From Clostridia bacterium (lineage in GTDB: Bacteria; Bacillota; Clostridia; Oscillospirales; Acutalibacteraceae): a stretch of 64,000 nucleotides of DNA. Shown here one piece after another: positions 17,731 through 26,243 of the stretch. Made by a program: the position numbers and the translations under genes. The notes below the pieces were generated by a model. That model saw nothing but the letters and a program-made list of their open reading frames with translations, ran no database searches and was not told the origin of the DNA. Within the stretch, counting starts at the first letter, position 1, and every line of letters begins with the position of its first letter. The DNA lies in contig JAFTWE010000014.1 of assembly GCA_017465465.1 (NCBI GenBank), positions 1 to 64,000 of the forward strand, in the 5' to 3' direction.

Positions 17731-17764
17731 AAAATCGGCGGAACTTAAAGCTCCGTCGATTTTA
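17731..17764. terminator. Convergent bidirectional terminator
   Basis: A stem of about 13 bp centred on 17747, flanked by A and T runs, lies between the two convergent genes and overlaps the end of the PPTase gene. Confidence 0.7.
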
Positions 17765-18356
17765 CTTTTATAAATTCAATTTTTTCAAATCCTCCGCAGG
17801 CAGTGATTACAAAATCATTTTCTTTTAAAGAAGCGAAGTGATTTCCGTAAGCATAAAAATCATTGCCGATGTGGGGGAATTCATATTTTTTGTATTGAGC
17901 AAGAGTTTCGCCGTTTTTCTTTATAACACTTTCTTTAAGTGTCCAAAGATGAGTAAAAGCAAGGCTGTTATTCAAAATACTTTCACGCTCTTTTTCTGAA
18001 CAGGCTTTTTTAAGTGTAGCTTCTTTCGGAACAACTGTTTCCTGAATATCCGCTCCGATTTCACTTGAGCTCACGGCGCAGGCAAATCCGCACTTGCTGT
18101 GAGACAGGTTAAAAAACACGGGATTGCCCTTGATATAGGGCTTGCCGTTTTCTCCGGTTTCAAACTCGGGCTTGTCAACACCGAACTCTCTGAGTGCTTT
18201 CAAAAGAAGAAGATATGCACCAACGCAATTCTTTTTATCCTTTTCAAGCCGCAAGCGGTCAAGCTTTGTCTGCCGTTCCTTTGGCAAAAGATGAATGAAG
18301 CGTTCACACTCAAAGTCGTATTCATCGCAATAATAAACCTTAGCGGAGTTCATCAT
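17745..18356 (-). CDS. 4'-phosphopantetheinyl transferase (Sfp type)
   Basis: Activates carrier proteins by attaching the phosphopantetheine arm of CoA to a serine. The 203 residues are slightly short for the Sfp group but motifs are in order: FNLSHS near residue 82, GADIQ near residue 98 (usual GVDIE, with the Mg-binding Asp kept) and WTLKESVIK near residue 140. No NRPS, PKS or ACP gene is in the window, so the substrate is not evident. The ATG overlaps the upstream TGA as ATGA, so it is probably translationally coupled to the zinc-ribbon foldase gene. AcpS-like housekeeping function cannot be excluded. Confidence 0.88.
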   Translation of the reverse strand: MMNSAKVYYCDEYDFECERFIHLLPKERQTKLDRLRLEKDKKNCVGAYLLLLKALREFGVDKPEFETGENGKPYIKGNPVFFNLSHSKCGFACAVSSSEIGADIQETVVPKEATLKKACSEKERESILNNSLAFTHLWTLKESVIKKNGETLAQYKKYEFPHIGNDFYAYGNHFASLKENDFVITACGGFEKIEFIKVKSTEL

Positions 18357-20137
18357 TTTGATTCAATCCCTAAATAAATCTCTGAAATGTTGTCAATATA
18401 TGATTGCTCAACATCACGCATAACCTCTGCATCGTAGCTGACAGCATAGGTCTTGCTCTTTGCTGTTTCAAGCTTTTGTGCGGCGGCTTCACTTGCCTTT
18501 GTTGACCTTATGGAGTAATTCCAATAGTCACCGTAGCCGTTTGTGAAATAAACAATTCTGAAAGCGTCATCAGTTTCAACAATTTCAACATCACCTGGTT
18601 TTCTTTCATCTGAAAGCAACCATTCCTTGAGGGCATCCTCATTCATTGTCATAGACACAACGCCTGCATTGAGTCCGCCTGAGCCTGCGGTGCTTCCCTG
18701 GGACTCACTCATTGCAAAGTAAGCAAAGGTGTCCTCAGTTGCATCACCGTCATCCCACTGCTCAAGAATCTCTTCCGCCTTTGCCTTTACAGCCTCAAGA
18801 GCTTCGCCCTCAAGGTATTTGCCGTTGGCATCAGTTTTATTAAATACGATTTCACGGTAGCTTACGCAATCCTCTTTTGTATAAGCAGGGGCATAAACAT
18901 AAGCAACGGTGTAGCCGTTTTGGGTTTTGAAAACAGAAACATCGCCCTGCTTTCTCTGGCGGTCAAATGCCCATTCGCCGACCTCCTCTGTATAATTGCT
19001 GTCGATATAATACTTCGGAACTGCGGGGAAAGCCTCTTTATCTGCACCCTTGCCCACATATTCTGAAATTGCATCTGTAAATTCAGCAAGACCCGTTGCC
19101 TTTGCAGCAATTTTTTGCGCCACAGCCGAAGCATCGTCACCCTTTGCCTCATAAACATAAAGGTCAACGAAGTCGTATTCTTTATAATCAGCGTCATAAA
19201 TAGCTTTGATATCTGAGTCAGAATATTCAGCCATAAGCTTTGCATTGATTTGAGTTTCATATTTAGTTGCCATATATTCTCTTATAAGCTCGTTTTTGAA
19301 AAATTCTTCATCACAAGCCTCACCGAAGAGAATTTTAAGATATTCATCAAGCGACGGATATCCGCCCTCGCGAACAGCACTGCGCAAGCCCTCAATATGG
19401 TCATAAACCTGAAGTCTGACATCGTCGGTAAGCTCAAGCTTCATTTCGTTGGCAAGCTCAAATTTAACTCTGTATTCAAGCATTGACTTAACGGCATCAT
19501 TGCGGATATACTCCGACCAGCTTGTTTCCTTGCCTGTTTCGCTGTCAACCGACATAGTAATCTGCCTGTCAATCGGTCGTTTAAAGTCAAAGGTGTTTGG
19601 ATTTTCCTGAGCAAAAGACGAATAGTATTCATCATAATAATCGTCATTTTCGTCAAACTCTTCGCCAAGCTTTTTGCTCACAAATTCTTTAAATGAAAGC
19701 TGAGAGCTGTTTTGCAATGTTGAATAGCTCTGACGGTAGAAGAATTCATACTCATCCTCAGTGATTTCAACATCACCGAATTTCATAATCACTTCATCAT
19801 CTTCACCGATTTCAAATGTATATTCAACATCAAGCGGGCCTTTTTCTTCAACGCGGTGGAAATTGCGGCTGCCGATTATTCCGAAATGAAAAAGCAAAAT
19901 CAAAGCCGCCGCCACAACGGCAACACCTGCCGCAATGCCGATTATAAGGCCTTTATTAACAGAGCGCTTACCGCTTTTCTTTTCAAGCTTTTGGTTTTTC
20001 TTAGCGGCCTTTTCCTTTTCTTTTTTTAAATAGGCATCCATTTCTGCATTGCCTTTGTTTTCTTTAAATACTGTGCCGCACTTTTTGCATTTGGCGGCGT
20101 TATCGGGCAATTCCTTGCCGCAGTTCGGGCAATTCAT
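18353..20137 (-). CDS. Membrane-anchored PPIC-type foldase with N-terminal zinc ribbon
   Basis: A 594-residue protein with an unusual layout. Residues 1-25 hold a zinc ribbon with two CxxC pairs (CPNC...CKKC). A Lys-rich linker and one transmembrane helix (about 65-88) follow, then a large extracytoplasmic part of about 500 residues. That part looks like a SurA/PrsA-type chaperone: a helical SurA_N-like region followed by two parvulin-like segments around residues 310-420 and 425-545. Such proteins help fold secreted proteins. I start at the ATG at 20137 because GAAAGGGG lies eight bases upstream; an ATG 12 codons earlier has no such site. The foldase call is by architecture, not strong motif identity. 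Confidence 0.68.
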   Translation of the reverse strand: MNCPNCGKELPDNAAKCKKCGTVFKENKGNAEMDAYLKKEKEKAAKKNQKLEKKSGKRSVNKGLIIGIAAGVAVVAAALILLFHFGIIGSRNFHRVEEKGPLDVEYTFEIGEDDEVIMKFGDVEITEDEYEFFYRQSYSTLQNSSQLSFKEFVSKKLGEEFDENDDYYDEYYSSFAQENPNTFDFKRPIDRQITMSVDSETGKETSWSEYIRNDAVKSMLEYRVKFELANEMKLELTDDVRLQVYDHIEGLRSAVREGGYPSLDEYLKILFGEACDEEFFKNELIREYMATKYETQINAKLMAEYSDSDIKAIYDADYKEYDFVDLYVYEAKGDDASAVAQKIAAKATGLAEFTDAISEYVGKGADKEAFPAVPKYYIDSNYTEEVGEWAFDRQRKQGDVSVFKTQNGYTVAYVYAPAYTKEDCVSYREIVFNKTDANGKYLEGEALEAVKAKAEEILEQWDDGDATEDTFAYFAMSESQGSTAGSGGLNAGVVSMTMNEDALKEWLLSDERKPGDVEIVETDDAFRIVYFTNGYGDYWNYSIRSTKASEAAAQKLETAKSKTYAVSYDAEVMRDVEQSYIDNISEIYLGIESK

Positions 20138-20234
20138 AGGGCAATCCCCTTTCAAAATATTTATACATTTCACATTCTATCATTAAATATGATGTTTTTC
20201 AACACAGGATTTGTAAATTTTTTTAAATTTCTTA

Positions 20235-20264
20235 TTGACAAGGTGTAATTATGTGTGTTAGAAT
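20235..20264 (+). promoter_or_regulatory. rpsU: Sigma-A promoter of rpsU
   Basis: TTGACA, 18-base spacer, TAGAAT on the plus strand, about 54 bases before the start codon. Confidence 0.7.
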
Positions 20265-20317
20265 GTACCGTACAGTAATAAAAATACCCCTTGCAATAAG
20301 CGGAGGGAGGGAACAAA

Positions 20318-20494
20318 ATGAGTCAGGTAAAAGTTAAAGAAGGCGAATCATTAGATAACGCTCTCAGAAGATTCAAGAGACAGACTTCAAGAGACGGCGT
20401 TATTCAAGAGGTTCGTAAAAGAGAGCATTATGAAAAGCCTTCCGTAAAGCGTAAGAAAAAGTCTGAAGCTGCTCGTAAGCGCAAGTTCAAATAA
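20318..20494 (+). CDS. rpsU: 30S ribosomal protein S21
   Basis: Short gene of 58 codons plus stop. The product begins [20 protein letters not shown] and ends in a highly basic tail ([15 protein letters not shown]), the exact size and pattern of bacterial S21, which helps 30S subunits engage mRNA. GGAGGGAGG lies eight bases before the ATG. It has its own promoter and is closed by a strong hairpin terminator 12 bases after the stop, so it is separate from lon. Confidence 0.96.
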   Translation: MSQVKVKEGESLDNALRRFKRQTSRDGVIQEVRKREHYEKPSVKRKKKSEAARKRKFK

Positions 20495-20505
20495 TGACTT
20501 ACATA

Positions 20506-20537
20506 CAGGGTGCAACTTATGCACCCTGTTCTTTTTT
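20506..20537 (+). terminator. rpsU: Intrinsic terminator of rpsU
   Basis: A nine-bp stem (CAGGGTGCA and complement) with a five-base loop, then a T-rich run. Confidence 0.9.
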
Positions 20538-20551
20538 ATTCAGAATATATG

Positions 20552-20580
20552 TTGAAAAAACATATTATTTGTATTATAAT
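20552..20580 (+). promoter_or_regulatory. lon: Sigma-A promoter of lon
   Basis: TTGAAA, 17-base spacer, perfect TATAAT on the plus strand, about 30 bases before the chosen lon start. No CIRCE or CtsR-like direct repeat was noticed. Confidence 0.75.
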
Positions 20581-20610
20581 GATTGTAATTTTCCTTTGGA
20601 GTTGATTTAT

Positions 20611-23034
20611 TTGATTACACCGTCACCTGTCTCTTTTTCAATGCCCACCGTGGCATTAAGAGGTCTGGTCGTTTTCCCCGGTATGAATATAAGCTTTGAC
20701 GTTGGCAGAGAGAAGTCTGTCAGCGCCCTCAAAGCCGCTATGGCAGACAAGCAGGAAATTTTTCTCGTTACTCAAAAAGACATCCGCGATGACGACCCTG
20801 ACTATGAGCAGTTATATAAAGTAGGTACAATCGCAAGAGTTAACCACATTGTACGAATCCCGAACAGTGAAAACATCCGCATTTCTGTTGAAGGCATCCG
20901 CAGGGCGAAGCTTTGCTCTGTTTTGCTGAGCAAGGAATATCTTGTTTGTGAAGTCAAGCCCAGAAATGACGCTGCAATCAAGCCTGAAAAGCACGACTAT
21001 TCTCAGGCTCTTGTTCGCCACGCCAAGGATTTATTTGAAGAATATGCAGAATATGCCCCTCAGCTTCCGCCTGATATTATTCTCAATATTCTTGAAACTC
21101 ACGACCCCGGCAAAATGGCTGACTACATTGCAGGCAACATTATGCTTGAATATACCGACAGGCAGAAAATTCTCAATGAATTTGACCCTGTTACAAGGCT
21201 TGAAAAAATGTGCTACCGCCTTGCAAAAGAGGGCGACCTTTTAAAGCTTGAAAATGAAATCAGCGACAAGGTGCAGGAGCAGATTGATAAGGGTCAGCGT
21301 GAATATTATCTTCACGAGCAGATGAAGGTTATTTCAAAAGAGCTTAACGACGGCGGCTCCCCCGAAGAAGAAAGCAATGAACTCAGAGAAAAAATTCTCA
21401 CCCTTTCTCTTAATCCCGAAAGTGAAGAAAAGCTTCTTAAAGAATGCTCCCGCCTTGAAAAAATGCAGTATCAGTCCCCCGAAGCAAATGTTTTAAGAGT
21501 ATATCTCGAAACCTGTGTTGCTTTGCCGTGGAACACAAATACAACCGACAACCTTGATTTGGCAAATGCACAAAAGGTCCTTGACCGCGACCATACAGGT
21601 CTTGAAAAGGTTAAGGAGCGCATAATTGAATCATTAGCAGTTAAAAATCTTACCGAATCATCTTCGGCGCAGATTCTCTGCCTTGTAGGCCCTCCAGGTG
21701 TGGGTAAAACCTCAATCGCCAAATCCGTTGCAGAAGCTATCGGCAGAAAGTTTGCAAGAATTTCTTTGGGCGGTGTTTCTGACGAATCTGAAATCAGAGG
21801 TCACAGAAAGACTTACATCGGCTCAATGCCCGGCAGAATTATTGCCGCCATTCAGCAGACCAAGGTCAACAATCCCCTTATTCTTCTTGATGAAATCGAT
21901 AAGCTTGGCGCAGATTACAAGGGTGACCCCGCTTCGGCACTTCTCGAAGTGCTTGACCCTGAGCAGAACAAAACTTTTGTTGACAGATATATTGAAATCC
22001 CCTTTGATTTGAGCAAGGTGATGTTTATTACCACCGCTAATGACAGGTCAACCATCCCCTCACCGTTGCTTGACAGAATGGAAATCATTGAGCTTTCAAG
22101 CTATACGAGGGAAGAAAAATTCAGAATTGCCAAAAATCACCTTGTAAGCAAGCAGAAAAAGCTTCACGGACTTAACGGCAACAATCTTCGCATTACCGAC
22201 AAGGCTATTTATGCTTTGATTGACGGCTATACAAGAGAGGCAGGCGTAAGAAAGCTTGAGCAAAAAATTGCTGCTCTTTGCCGCAAAGCTACCGTTAAAA
22301 TAGTTAAAGACGGCGAAAAGAGAGTTTCGGTCAAAGACACCGACCTTGAAGCACTTCTCGGCGGGGCAAAATTCACTGCAGACACTGTTGAAGAAGCCCC
22401 TGTTATCGGCGTTGTCAACGGACTTGCATGGACTTCTGTTGGCGGTGAGCTTCTTCAGGCAGAGGTTGCCGTTCTTGACGGAAGCGGAAAAATTGAGCTC
22501 ACAGGCTCGTTGGGCGATGTTATGAAAGAATCTGCCATGGCAGCAGTAAGCTTTATCAGAGCTAATGCTGACAAATACGGTATTGACGGCAAATTTTATA
22601 AAGAAAAAGATATTCACATTCACTTCCCTGAGGGCGCTGTTCCAAAAGACGGACCTTCAGCAGGTGTAACAATGGCAACCGCACTTGTGTCTGCCCTTTC
22701 AGGCGTTCCGGTTAACCAGAAGGTTGCTATGACAGGTGAAATTTCTTTAAGAGGCAGAGTTCTTCCGATTGGCGGACTTAAAGAAAAAACAATGGCCGCT
22801 TACAGAGCAGGTATCAAAACAGTTATTATCCCCAACAAAAATGTTCCTGACCTTGCAGAGGTTGACCCTGTTGTTAAGTCAGCTATTGAGTTTGTTCCTG
22901 TAAGTGAATTAAATGAGGTTTTTGACACTGCACTTTGCAAAGGTGAAAGCAAGGCAGTTGCCGCCGCTTCATTGAATATCAAAAACAAAAAGACCTACAC
23001 TACTATAAGAGCAGGTGGATTGAATGAATTTTAA
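20611..23034 (+). CDS. lon: ATP-dependent protease La
   Basis: Hexameric cytosolic AAA+ protease that degrades misfolded and regulatory proteins. The order is standard: N-terminal LON substrate-binding domain opening with [15 protein letters not shown]+ domain with Walker [10 protein letters not shown] and Walker [10 protein letters not shown], then the C-terminal protease domain with the Ser-containing [12 protein letters not shown] and its catalytic Lys further on. I start at the TTG at 20611 (807 aa): GGAG sits nine bases upstream, the promoter's -10 ends at 20580, and the frame upstream would otherwise run through the promoter and the rpsU terminator. ATG at 20641 is a fallback. The end overlaps engB by 11 bases. 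Confidence 0.95.
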   Translation: MITPSPVSFSMPTVALRGLVVFPGMNISFDVGREKSVSALKAAMADKQEIFLVTQKDIRDDDPDYEQLYKVGTIARVNHIVRIPNSENIRISVEGIRRAKLCSVLLSKEYLVCEVKPRNDAAIKPEKHDYSQALVRHAKDLFEEYAEYAPQLPPDIILNILETHDPGKMADYIAGNIMLEYTDRQKILNEFDPVTRLEKMCYRLAKEGDLLKLENEISDKVQEQIDKGQREYYLHEQMKVISKELNDGGSPEEESNELREKILTLSLNPESEEKLLKECSRLEKMQYQSPEANVLRVYLETCVALPWNTNTTDNLDLANAQKVLDRDHTGLEKVKERIIESLAVKNLTESSSAQILCLVGPPGVGKTSIAKSVAEAIGRKFARISLGGVSDESEIRGHRKTYIGSMPGRIIAAIQQTKVNNPLILLDEIDKLGADYKGDPASALLEVLDPEQNKTFVDRYIEIPFDLSKVMFITTANDRSTIPSPLLDRMEIIELSSYTREEKFRIAKNHLVSKQKKLHGLNGNNLRITDKAIYALIDGYTREAGVRKLEQKIAALCRKATVKIVKDGEKRVSVKDTDLEALLGGAKFTADTVEEAPVIGVVNGLAWTSVGGELLQAEVAVLDGSGKIELTGSLGDVMKESAMAAVSFIRANADKYGIDGKFYKEKDIHIHFPEGAVPKDGPSAGVTMATALVSALSGVPVNQKVAMTGEISLRGRVLPIGGLKEKTMAAYRAGIKTVIIPNKNVPDLAEVDPVVKSAIEFVPVSELNEVFDTALCKGESKAVAAASLNIKNKKTYTTIRAGGLNEF

Positions 23035-23608
23035 TAATGTTAAATTTGAAACCTCTTTCGGTGTTTCGGCTCAGTTGCCAAAAACCGATAATGTTGAAAT
23101 CGCCTTTGCAGGCCGTTCAAATGTGGGTAAATCCTCATTGCTCAACAAAATTTTTAACAGAAAAAATCTCGCAAGAGTCAGCTCCGTTCCAGGTAAAACA
23201 GTTACAATCAACTTCTTTGACTGCGACGGAGTAAAAATGGTTGACCTGCCCGGTTACGGCTACGCTAAGGTTTCTTTCGATGAAAAGCGCCGTTGGTCTG
23301 ACCTTATGGAAAGCTATTTCAGCTCAGGCAGAAACATTAAGCTTGTTGTTCAGCTCACCGATATGCGCCACAGCGTAACTGAGCAGGACCTTGAAATGAT
23401 GAGATTTTTAAAGCATTACAATTACCCCTTTATTGTTGTTATGACAAAGAGTGACAAGCTCAACAAATTAGAAACAGCAAAAAGGCTTGAAGAAATTAAA
23501 ACTGAGCTTGAAGAATTCGGTGATGTTTTAACAATTCCTTTTTCAGCAACCAAAGGCACAGGCGCTGAAGAAATCAGAGCGATTATTTCAAAAGCTGTGG
23601 GAGGTTAA
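23024..23608 (+). CDS. engB: Ribosome biogenesis GTPase EngB/YsxC/YihA
   Basis: Small TRAFAC GTPase of 194 residues needed for 50S assembly. G motifs are all present: G1 GRSNVGKSS near residue 30, the conserved PGKT switch region, DLPGYGYAK as G3 near residue 75, and TKSDKL as G4 near residue 145. Its start overlaps the end of lon by 11 bases, which matches the common lon-engB arrangement in Firmicutes and suggests translational coupling. lysA follows after three bases, so all three probably share the lon promoter. Confidence 0.95.
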   Translation: MNFNNVKFETSFGVSAQLPKTDNVEIAFAGRSNVGKSSLLNKIFNRKNLARVSSVPGKTVTINFFDCDGVKMVDLPGYGYAKVSFDEKRRWSDLMESYFSSGRNIKLVVQLTDMRHSVTEQDLEMMRFLKHYNYPFIVVMTKSDKLNKLETAKRLEEIKTELEEFGDVLTIPFSATKGTGAEEIRAIISKAVGG

Positions 23609-23611
23609 ATT

Positions 23612-24910
23612 ATGTTTGTTTCAGACGGTTTAAATATAAACGAAAAAAATCATCTTACAATCGGCGGATGTGACACAACCGAATTAGCAAAAGAATTCGG
23701 CACTTCACTTATTGTTTATGATGAAAATGAAATCCGCAAAAACTGCAGAGCCTTTGTGGGCTCAATTCAGAAGAATTATAACGGCAACGGCAGAGTTCTT
23801 TATGCAAGCAAGGCTTTCAGCTGCAAAGAAATTTACCGAATAGTCAATGACGAAAATATGGGCATTGATGTTGTATCGGGCGGTGAGCTTTACACAGCGC
23901 TCAGCGTAGGCTTCCCTGCAGAAAAAATCTGCTTCCACGGCAACAACAAAAAGCATTCGGAGCTCACAGAGGCTGTTGACGCAGGCGTTGGCAGAATCGT
24001 TGTGGACAACCTCACTGAGCTTGAATCCCTCAACCGCATTGCAGGTGAAAAAGGCAAAAAGGTGAGCATTATGTTCCGCATTAAGCCGGGCATTGACGCT
24101 CATACTCACGACTTTGTCAGAACAGGTCAGATTGATTCAAAATTCGGCCTCGCACTTGAAACAGGCGAAGCAATGCAGGGCGTTAAAACTGCATTGGCTA
24201 TGGAAAATGTTGAGCTCAAGGGCGTTCATTGCCATATCGGCTCACAGATTTTTGACATTGACCCATTTGAGCTTGCCGCAGAGGTAATGATGAAATTCAT
24301 CAAAGATATAAAAGATGAAACAGGCGTTACCATAACCGAGCTTAATTTAGGCGGCGGCTTCGGCATTAAATATCTTGTTGATGACAAGCCCGAGGCGTAC
24401 GAAAACTATATGGACAATGTGGCAAAAATTGTAAATAAAAAAGCGGAAGAATATTCCCTCCCCGTTCCGTTTATTTACATTGAGCCGGGCCGTTCAATCG
24501 TTGGTGCAACGGCAATTACCCTCTATACCGTGGGAGCCGTAAAGAGAATCCCTAATATCAGAAATTATGTTTCTGTTGACGGCGGTATGGTTGATAACCC
24601 ACGATACATCCTTTATCAATCTGATTATGAGGTTGTTTGCGCCAATAAAATAAATAACGAAAAAGCTCTCACCGCCACTATTGCAGGCAAATGCTGTGAA
24701 AGCGGAGATTTAATTCAGGAAAATGTTCAGCTTCCCGAGGTTGAAGCAGGTGATATTCTTGCCGTGCTTTCAACAGGAGCATATAACTACTCCATGGCTT
24801 CAAATTATAACAGAATCCCCCGTCCCCCCGTTGTTATGGTAAAAGACGGACAAGCAAGACTTATAATTAAAGGCGAAAGCTACGAGGATATTATTAAAAA
24901 CGATATATAA
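23612..24910 (+). CDS. lysA: Diaminopimelate decarboxylase
   Basis: PLP enzyme that decarboxylates meso-diaminopimelate to L-lysine. Fold-type III barrel of 432 residues: the PLP lysine lies in YASKAF near residue 65; the glycine-rich phosphate loop GGGFG is near residue 250; EPGRS is near residue 290; and the active-site CCESGD segment is near residue 370. It is the last gene of lon-engB-lysA and is followed by a terminator. Its substrate is the product of DapF, so the cell needs a working epimerase or a dehydrogenase route. That makes the changed DapF-like domain on CarB notable. Confidence 0.95.
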   Translation: MFVSDGLNINEKNHLTIGGCDTTELAKEFGTSLIVYDENEIRKNCRAFVGSIQKNYNGNGRVLYASKAFSCKEIYRIVNDENMGIDVVSGGELYTALSVGFPAEKICFHGNNKKHSELTEAVDAGVGRIVVDNLTELESLNRIAGEKGKKVSIMFRIKPGIDAHTHDFVRTGQIDSKFGLALETGEAMQGVKTALAMENVELKGVHCHIGSQIFDIDPFELAAEVMMKFIKDIKDETGVTITELNLGGGFGIKYLVDDKPEAYENYMDNVAKIVNKKAEEYSLPVPFIYIEPGRSIVGATAITLYTVGAVKRIPNIRNYVSVDGGMVDNPRYILYQSDYEVVCANKINNEKALTATIAGKCCESGDLIQENVQLPEVEAGDILAVLSTGAYNYSMASNYNRIPRPPVVMVKDGQARLIIKGESYEDIIKNDI

Positions 24911-24915
24911 CATCA

Positions 24916-24951
24916 AAGACTGTCTTAACAAAGGTTAAGGCAGTCTTTTTT
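24916..24951 (+). terminator. lysA: Intrinsic terminator of lysA
   Basis: A 14-base stem with one mismatch (AAGACTGTCTTAAC and partner) followed by TTTTTT, six bases after the stop. Confidence 0.88.
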
Positions 24952-25000
24952 GGCAAAAATGAGATTTTTGCATATATTAAATTGGGAAGTAAAGAATAAA

Positions 25001-25110
25001 GATATGCGGATATAAAAGGTACGGCGGCACAAGCCCTGAGGGAACCGTGCCTGCGCAAGCAATTATCCGCTTAATATACCCCGTCTGTTGCGGCAACAAT
25101 TCGGGCGGGG
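25001..25110. ncRNA. Candidate structured RNA, family not recognised
   Basis: This non-coding stretch between the lysA and rpmA terminators has ordered base pairing. GCGGATA at 25006 pairs with TATCCGC at 25064. Inside it GGCAC pairs with GTGCC around a CCC-TGA-GGG hairpin, and a second arm pairs CCCCG with CGGGG with a GTTGC/GCAAC helix within. The following hairpin at 25114-25149 can terminate transcription on the plus strand. No strong promoter is visible on either strand. I compared it by eye with tmRNA, SRP, RNase P, 6S and common riboswitches and cannot assign it. Confidence 0.45.
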
Positions 25111-25113
25111 ATA

Positions 25114-25149
25114 AAAAAAGAAAAGCACCCTGTACGGGTGCTTTATTTT
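25114..25149. terminator. Bidirectional terminator after rpmA
   Basis: AAAGCACCC pairs with GGGTGCTTT, with an A-rich flank on one side and a T-rich flank on the other. It ends the rplU-prp-rpmA transcript on the minus strand and could end a plus-strand RNA from the candidate at 25,001. Confidence 0.82.
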
Positions 25150-25154
25150 TGCAA

Positions 25155-25439
25155 TTACTGCTCAACTGCGTAAACGCTAACCTTTTTGCGGTCTTTGCCT
25201 ACACGCTCAAACTTAACCTTACCATCGATAAGAGCGAAGAGTGTGTCGTCAGAACCTCTGCCAACGTTGTTGCCGGGGTGGATGTGTGTTCCGCGCTGTT
25301 TAACAAGAATGTTACCAGCAAGAACAAACTGACCGTCAGCACGCTTTACGCCGAGTCTCTTTGATTCAGAATCACGGCCGTTACGGGTTGAACCCATACC
25401 TTTTTTATGAGCAAAAAGCTGAATGTTGATTTTAAGCAT
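25155..25439 (-). CDS. rpmA: 50S ribosomal protein L27 (with cleavable N-terminal extension)
   Basis: L27 reaches into the peptidyl-transferase centre. The 94 residues begin with [14 protein letters not shown], the Firmicute-type extension that must be removed before AHKKG so that the mature N-terminus can reach the catalytic site. The rest matches L27 ([16 protein letters not shown]-like core). The protease that removes the extension, Prp, is encoded immediately upstream in the same operon, so the pair is functionally matched. It is the last gene of rplU-prp-rpmA and precedes a strong terminator. Confidence 0.97.
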   Translation of the reverse strand: MLKINIQLFAHKKGMGSTRNGRDSESKRLGVKRADGQFVLAGNILVKQRGTHIHPGNNVGRGSDDTLFALIDGKVKFERVGKDRKKVSVYAVEQ

Positions 25440-25453
25440 TATGGCACCTCCGT

Positions 25454-25759
25454 TTAGATGTTTGTAACTTTAATGTTTTTAGGATAATCCTGAGATAGGC
25501 TTATCAAATGCAGTCGTAAGCCTTTGAGAATCGCCTGTGTTTCACTCAACGGTGCAACTTTAAAATAAAGATAACCGTCATCGACCTTGATGTCAGCTTC
25601 AACTGATAAAATTTCGGTTACAGTGTTTGCCGCCATATAAGCTGCTGAAGAAACTGCTGAGCAGATAATATCTTCACCGCGCTCTGCGCTGCCGCTGTGA
25701 CCTGAAATTTCAAAGCCTGTGAGCAAATCACTCTGATTGAAAAATTTGGCTTTAATCAT
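25454..25759 (-). CDS. prp: Ribosomal-processing cysteine protease Prp
   Basis: Small cysteine protease (YsxB/DUF464 family, 101 residues) that trims the N-terminal extension of L27. The catalytic pair is visible: His in ISGHSG near residue 21 and Cys in IICSAVS near residue 33, with the conserved GEDIIC segment between them. It sits six bases after rplU and 14 bases before rpmA, the standard Firmicute order. The extended L27 start next door confirms its job. Confidence 0.95.
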   Translation of the reverse strand: MIKAKFFNQSDLLTGFEISGHSGSAERGEDIICSAVSSAAYMAANTVTEILSVEADIKVDDGYLYFKVAPLSETQAILKGLRLHLISLSQDYPKNIKVTNI

Positions 25760-25765
25760 ACCAAA

Positions 25766-26077
25766 TTAAGCGTTGATAGCTGAAATTTCAACCTTAGTGT
25801 AGGGCTGTCTGTGGCCCATCTTACGCTTCTCGTTTTTCTTTGACTTGTAGGTGAAAACAACAACTTTCTTTGCTTTGCCGTTCTTTTCAACCTTTGCTGT
25901 AACTGTTGCGCCCTCAACATAAGGAGCACCTACAACAATACCGTCGTCTTTACCAACTGCAACAACTTTGTCAAAAACAACTTCGTCGCCTGCTTCAACG
26001 TCAAGCTTTTCGATGTAAACAGTTTCACCTGCTTCAACCTTATACTGCTTGCCGCCTGTAACAATGATTGCGTACAT
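25766..26077 (-). CDS. rplU: 50S ribosomal protein L21
   Basis: Structural 23S-binding protein of 103 residues. The [18 protein letters not shown] start and the KMGHRQPYT motif near the C-terminus are diagnostic. It is first in the rplU-prp-rpmA operon and is preceded by a structured leader that very probably controls it by feedback. AAGGAAGG lies eight bases before the ATG. Confidence 0.97.
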   Translation of the reverse strand: MYAIIVTGGKQYKVEAGETVYIEKLDVEAGDEVVFDKVVAVGKDDGIVVGAPYVEGATVTAKVEKNGKAKKVVVFTYKSKKNEKRKMGHRQPYTKVEISAINA

Positions 26078-26094
26078 TTTTCTTACCTTCCTTT

Positions 26095-26175
26095 ATTATG
26101 GACTCGCTACTGTGGGGCGGATAAATCACTTGTGTTGCATAGCAACGCCCGAAGTACGCGGTATGAACGAGTATA
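26095..26175 (-). ncRNA. L21 leader (ribosomal-protein autoregulatory element)
   Basis: Between the promoter and rplU, the minus strand starts ACTCGTT and ends AGCGAGT, closing a helix. Inside are CCGCGTACTTCGGGCG-like and GTTGC/GCAAC helices and the unpaired AAGTGATTTATCCGCC segment typical of the Firmicute L21 leader. Position and closing stem fit the known element, in which L21 is thought to bind its own mRNA. Confidence 0.85.
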
Positions 26176-26198
26176 ACACACCCGAAAGCATTTGTCAA
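26170..26198 (-). promoter_or_regulatory. Sigma-A promoter of rplU-prp-rpmA
   Basis: Perfect TTGACA, 17-base spacer, TATACT on the minus strand, placing the transcript start at the beginning of the L21 leader. Confidence 0.85.
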
Positions 26199-26214
26199 CA
26201 TCTTTTTACATAAA

Positions 26215-26238
26215 ATGGGTGTACTTTCGCACACCCAT
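26215..26238 (-). terminator. Terminator of DUF4474-like gene
   Basis: ATGGGTGT pairs with ACACCCAT around an eight-base loop, followed by TTTTATG on the minus strand. The T run is short, so efficiency may be moderate. Confidence 0.65.
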
Positions 26239-26243
26239 AGTCA

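Noticed and set aside
20494..20610. Extended N-terminus for Lon starting at the ATG overlapping the rpsU stop
   Set aside because: This stretch contains the rpsU terminator and the lon promoter, and its translation does not resemble Lon.
22096..22623. 175-codon frame opposite lon
   Set aside because: It is the complement of the conserved Lon AAA+ and protease regions; no start signal.
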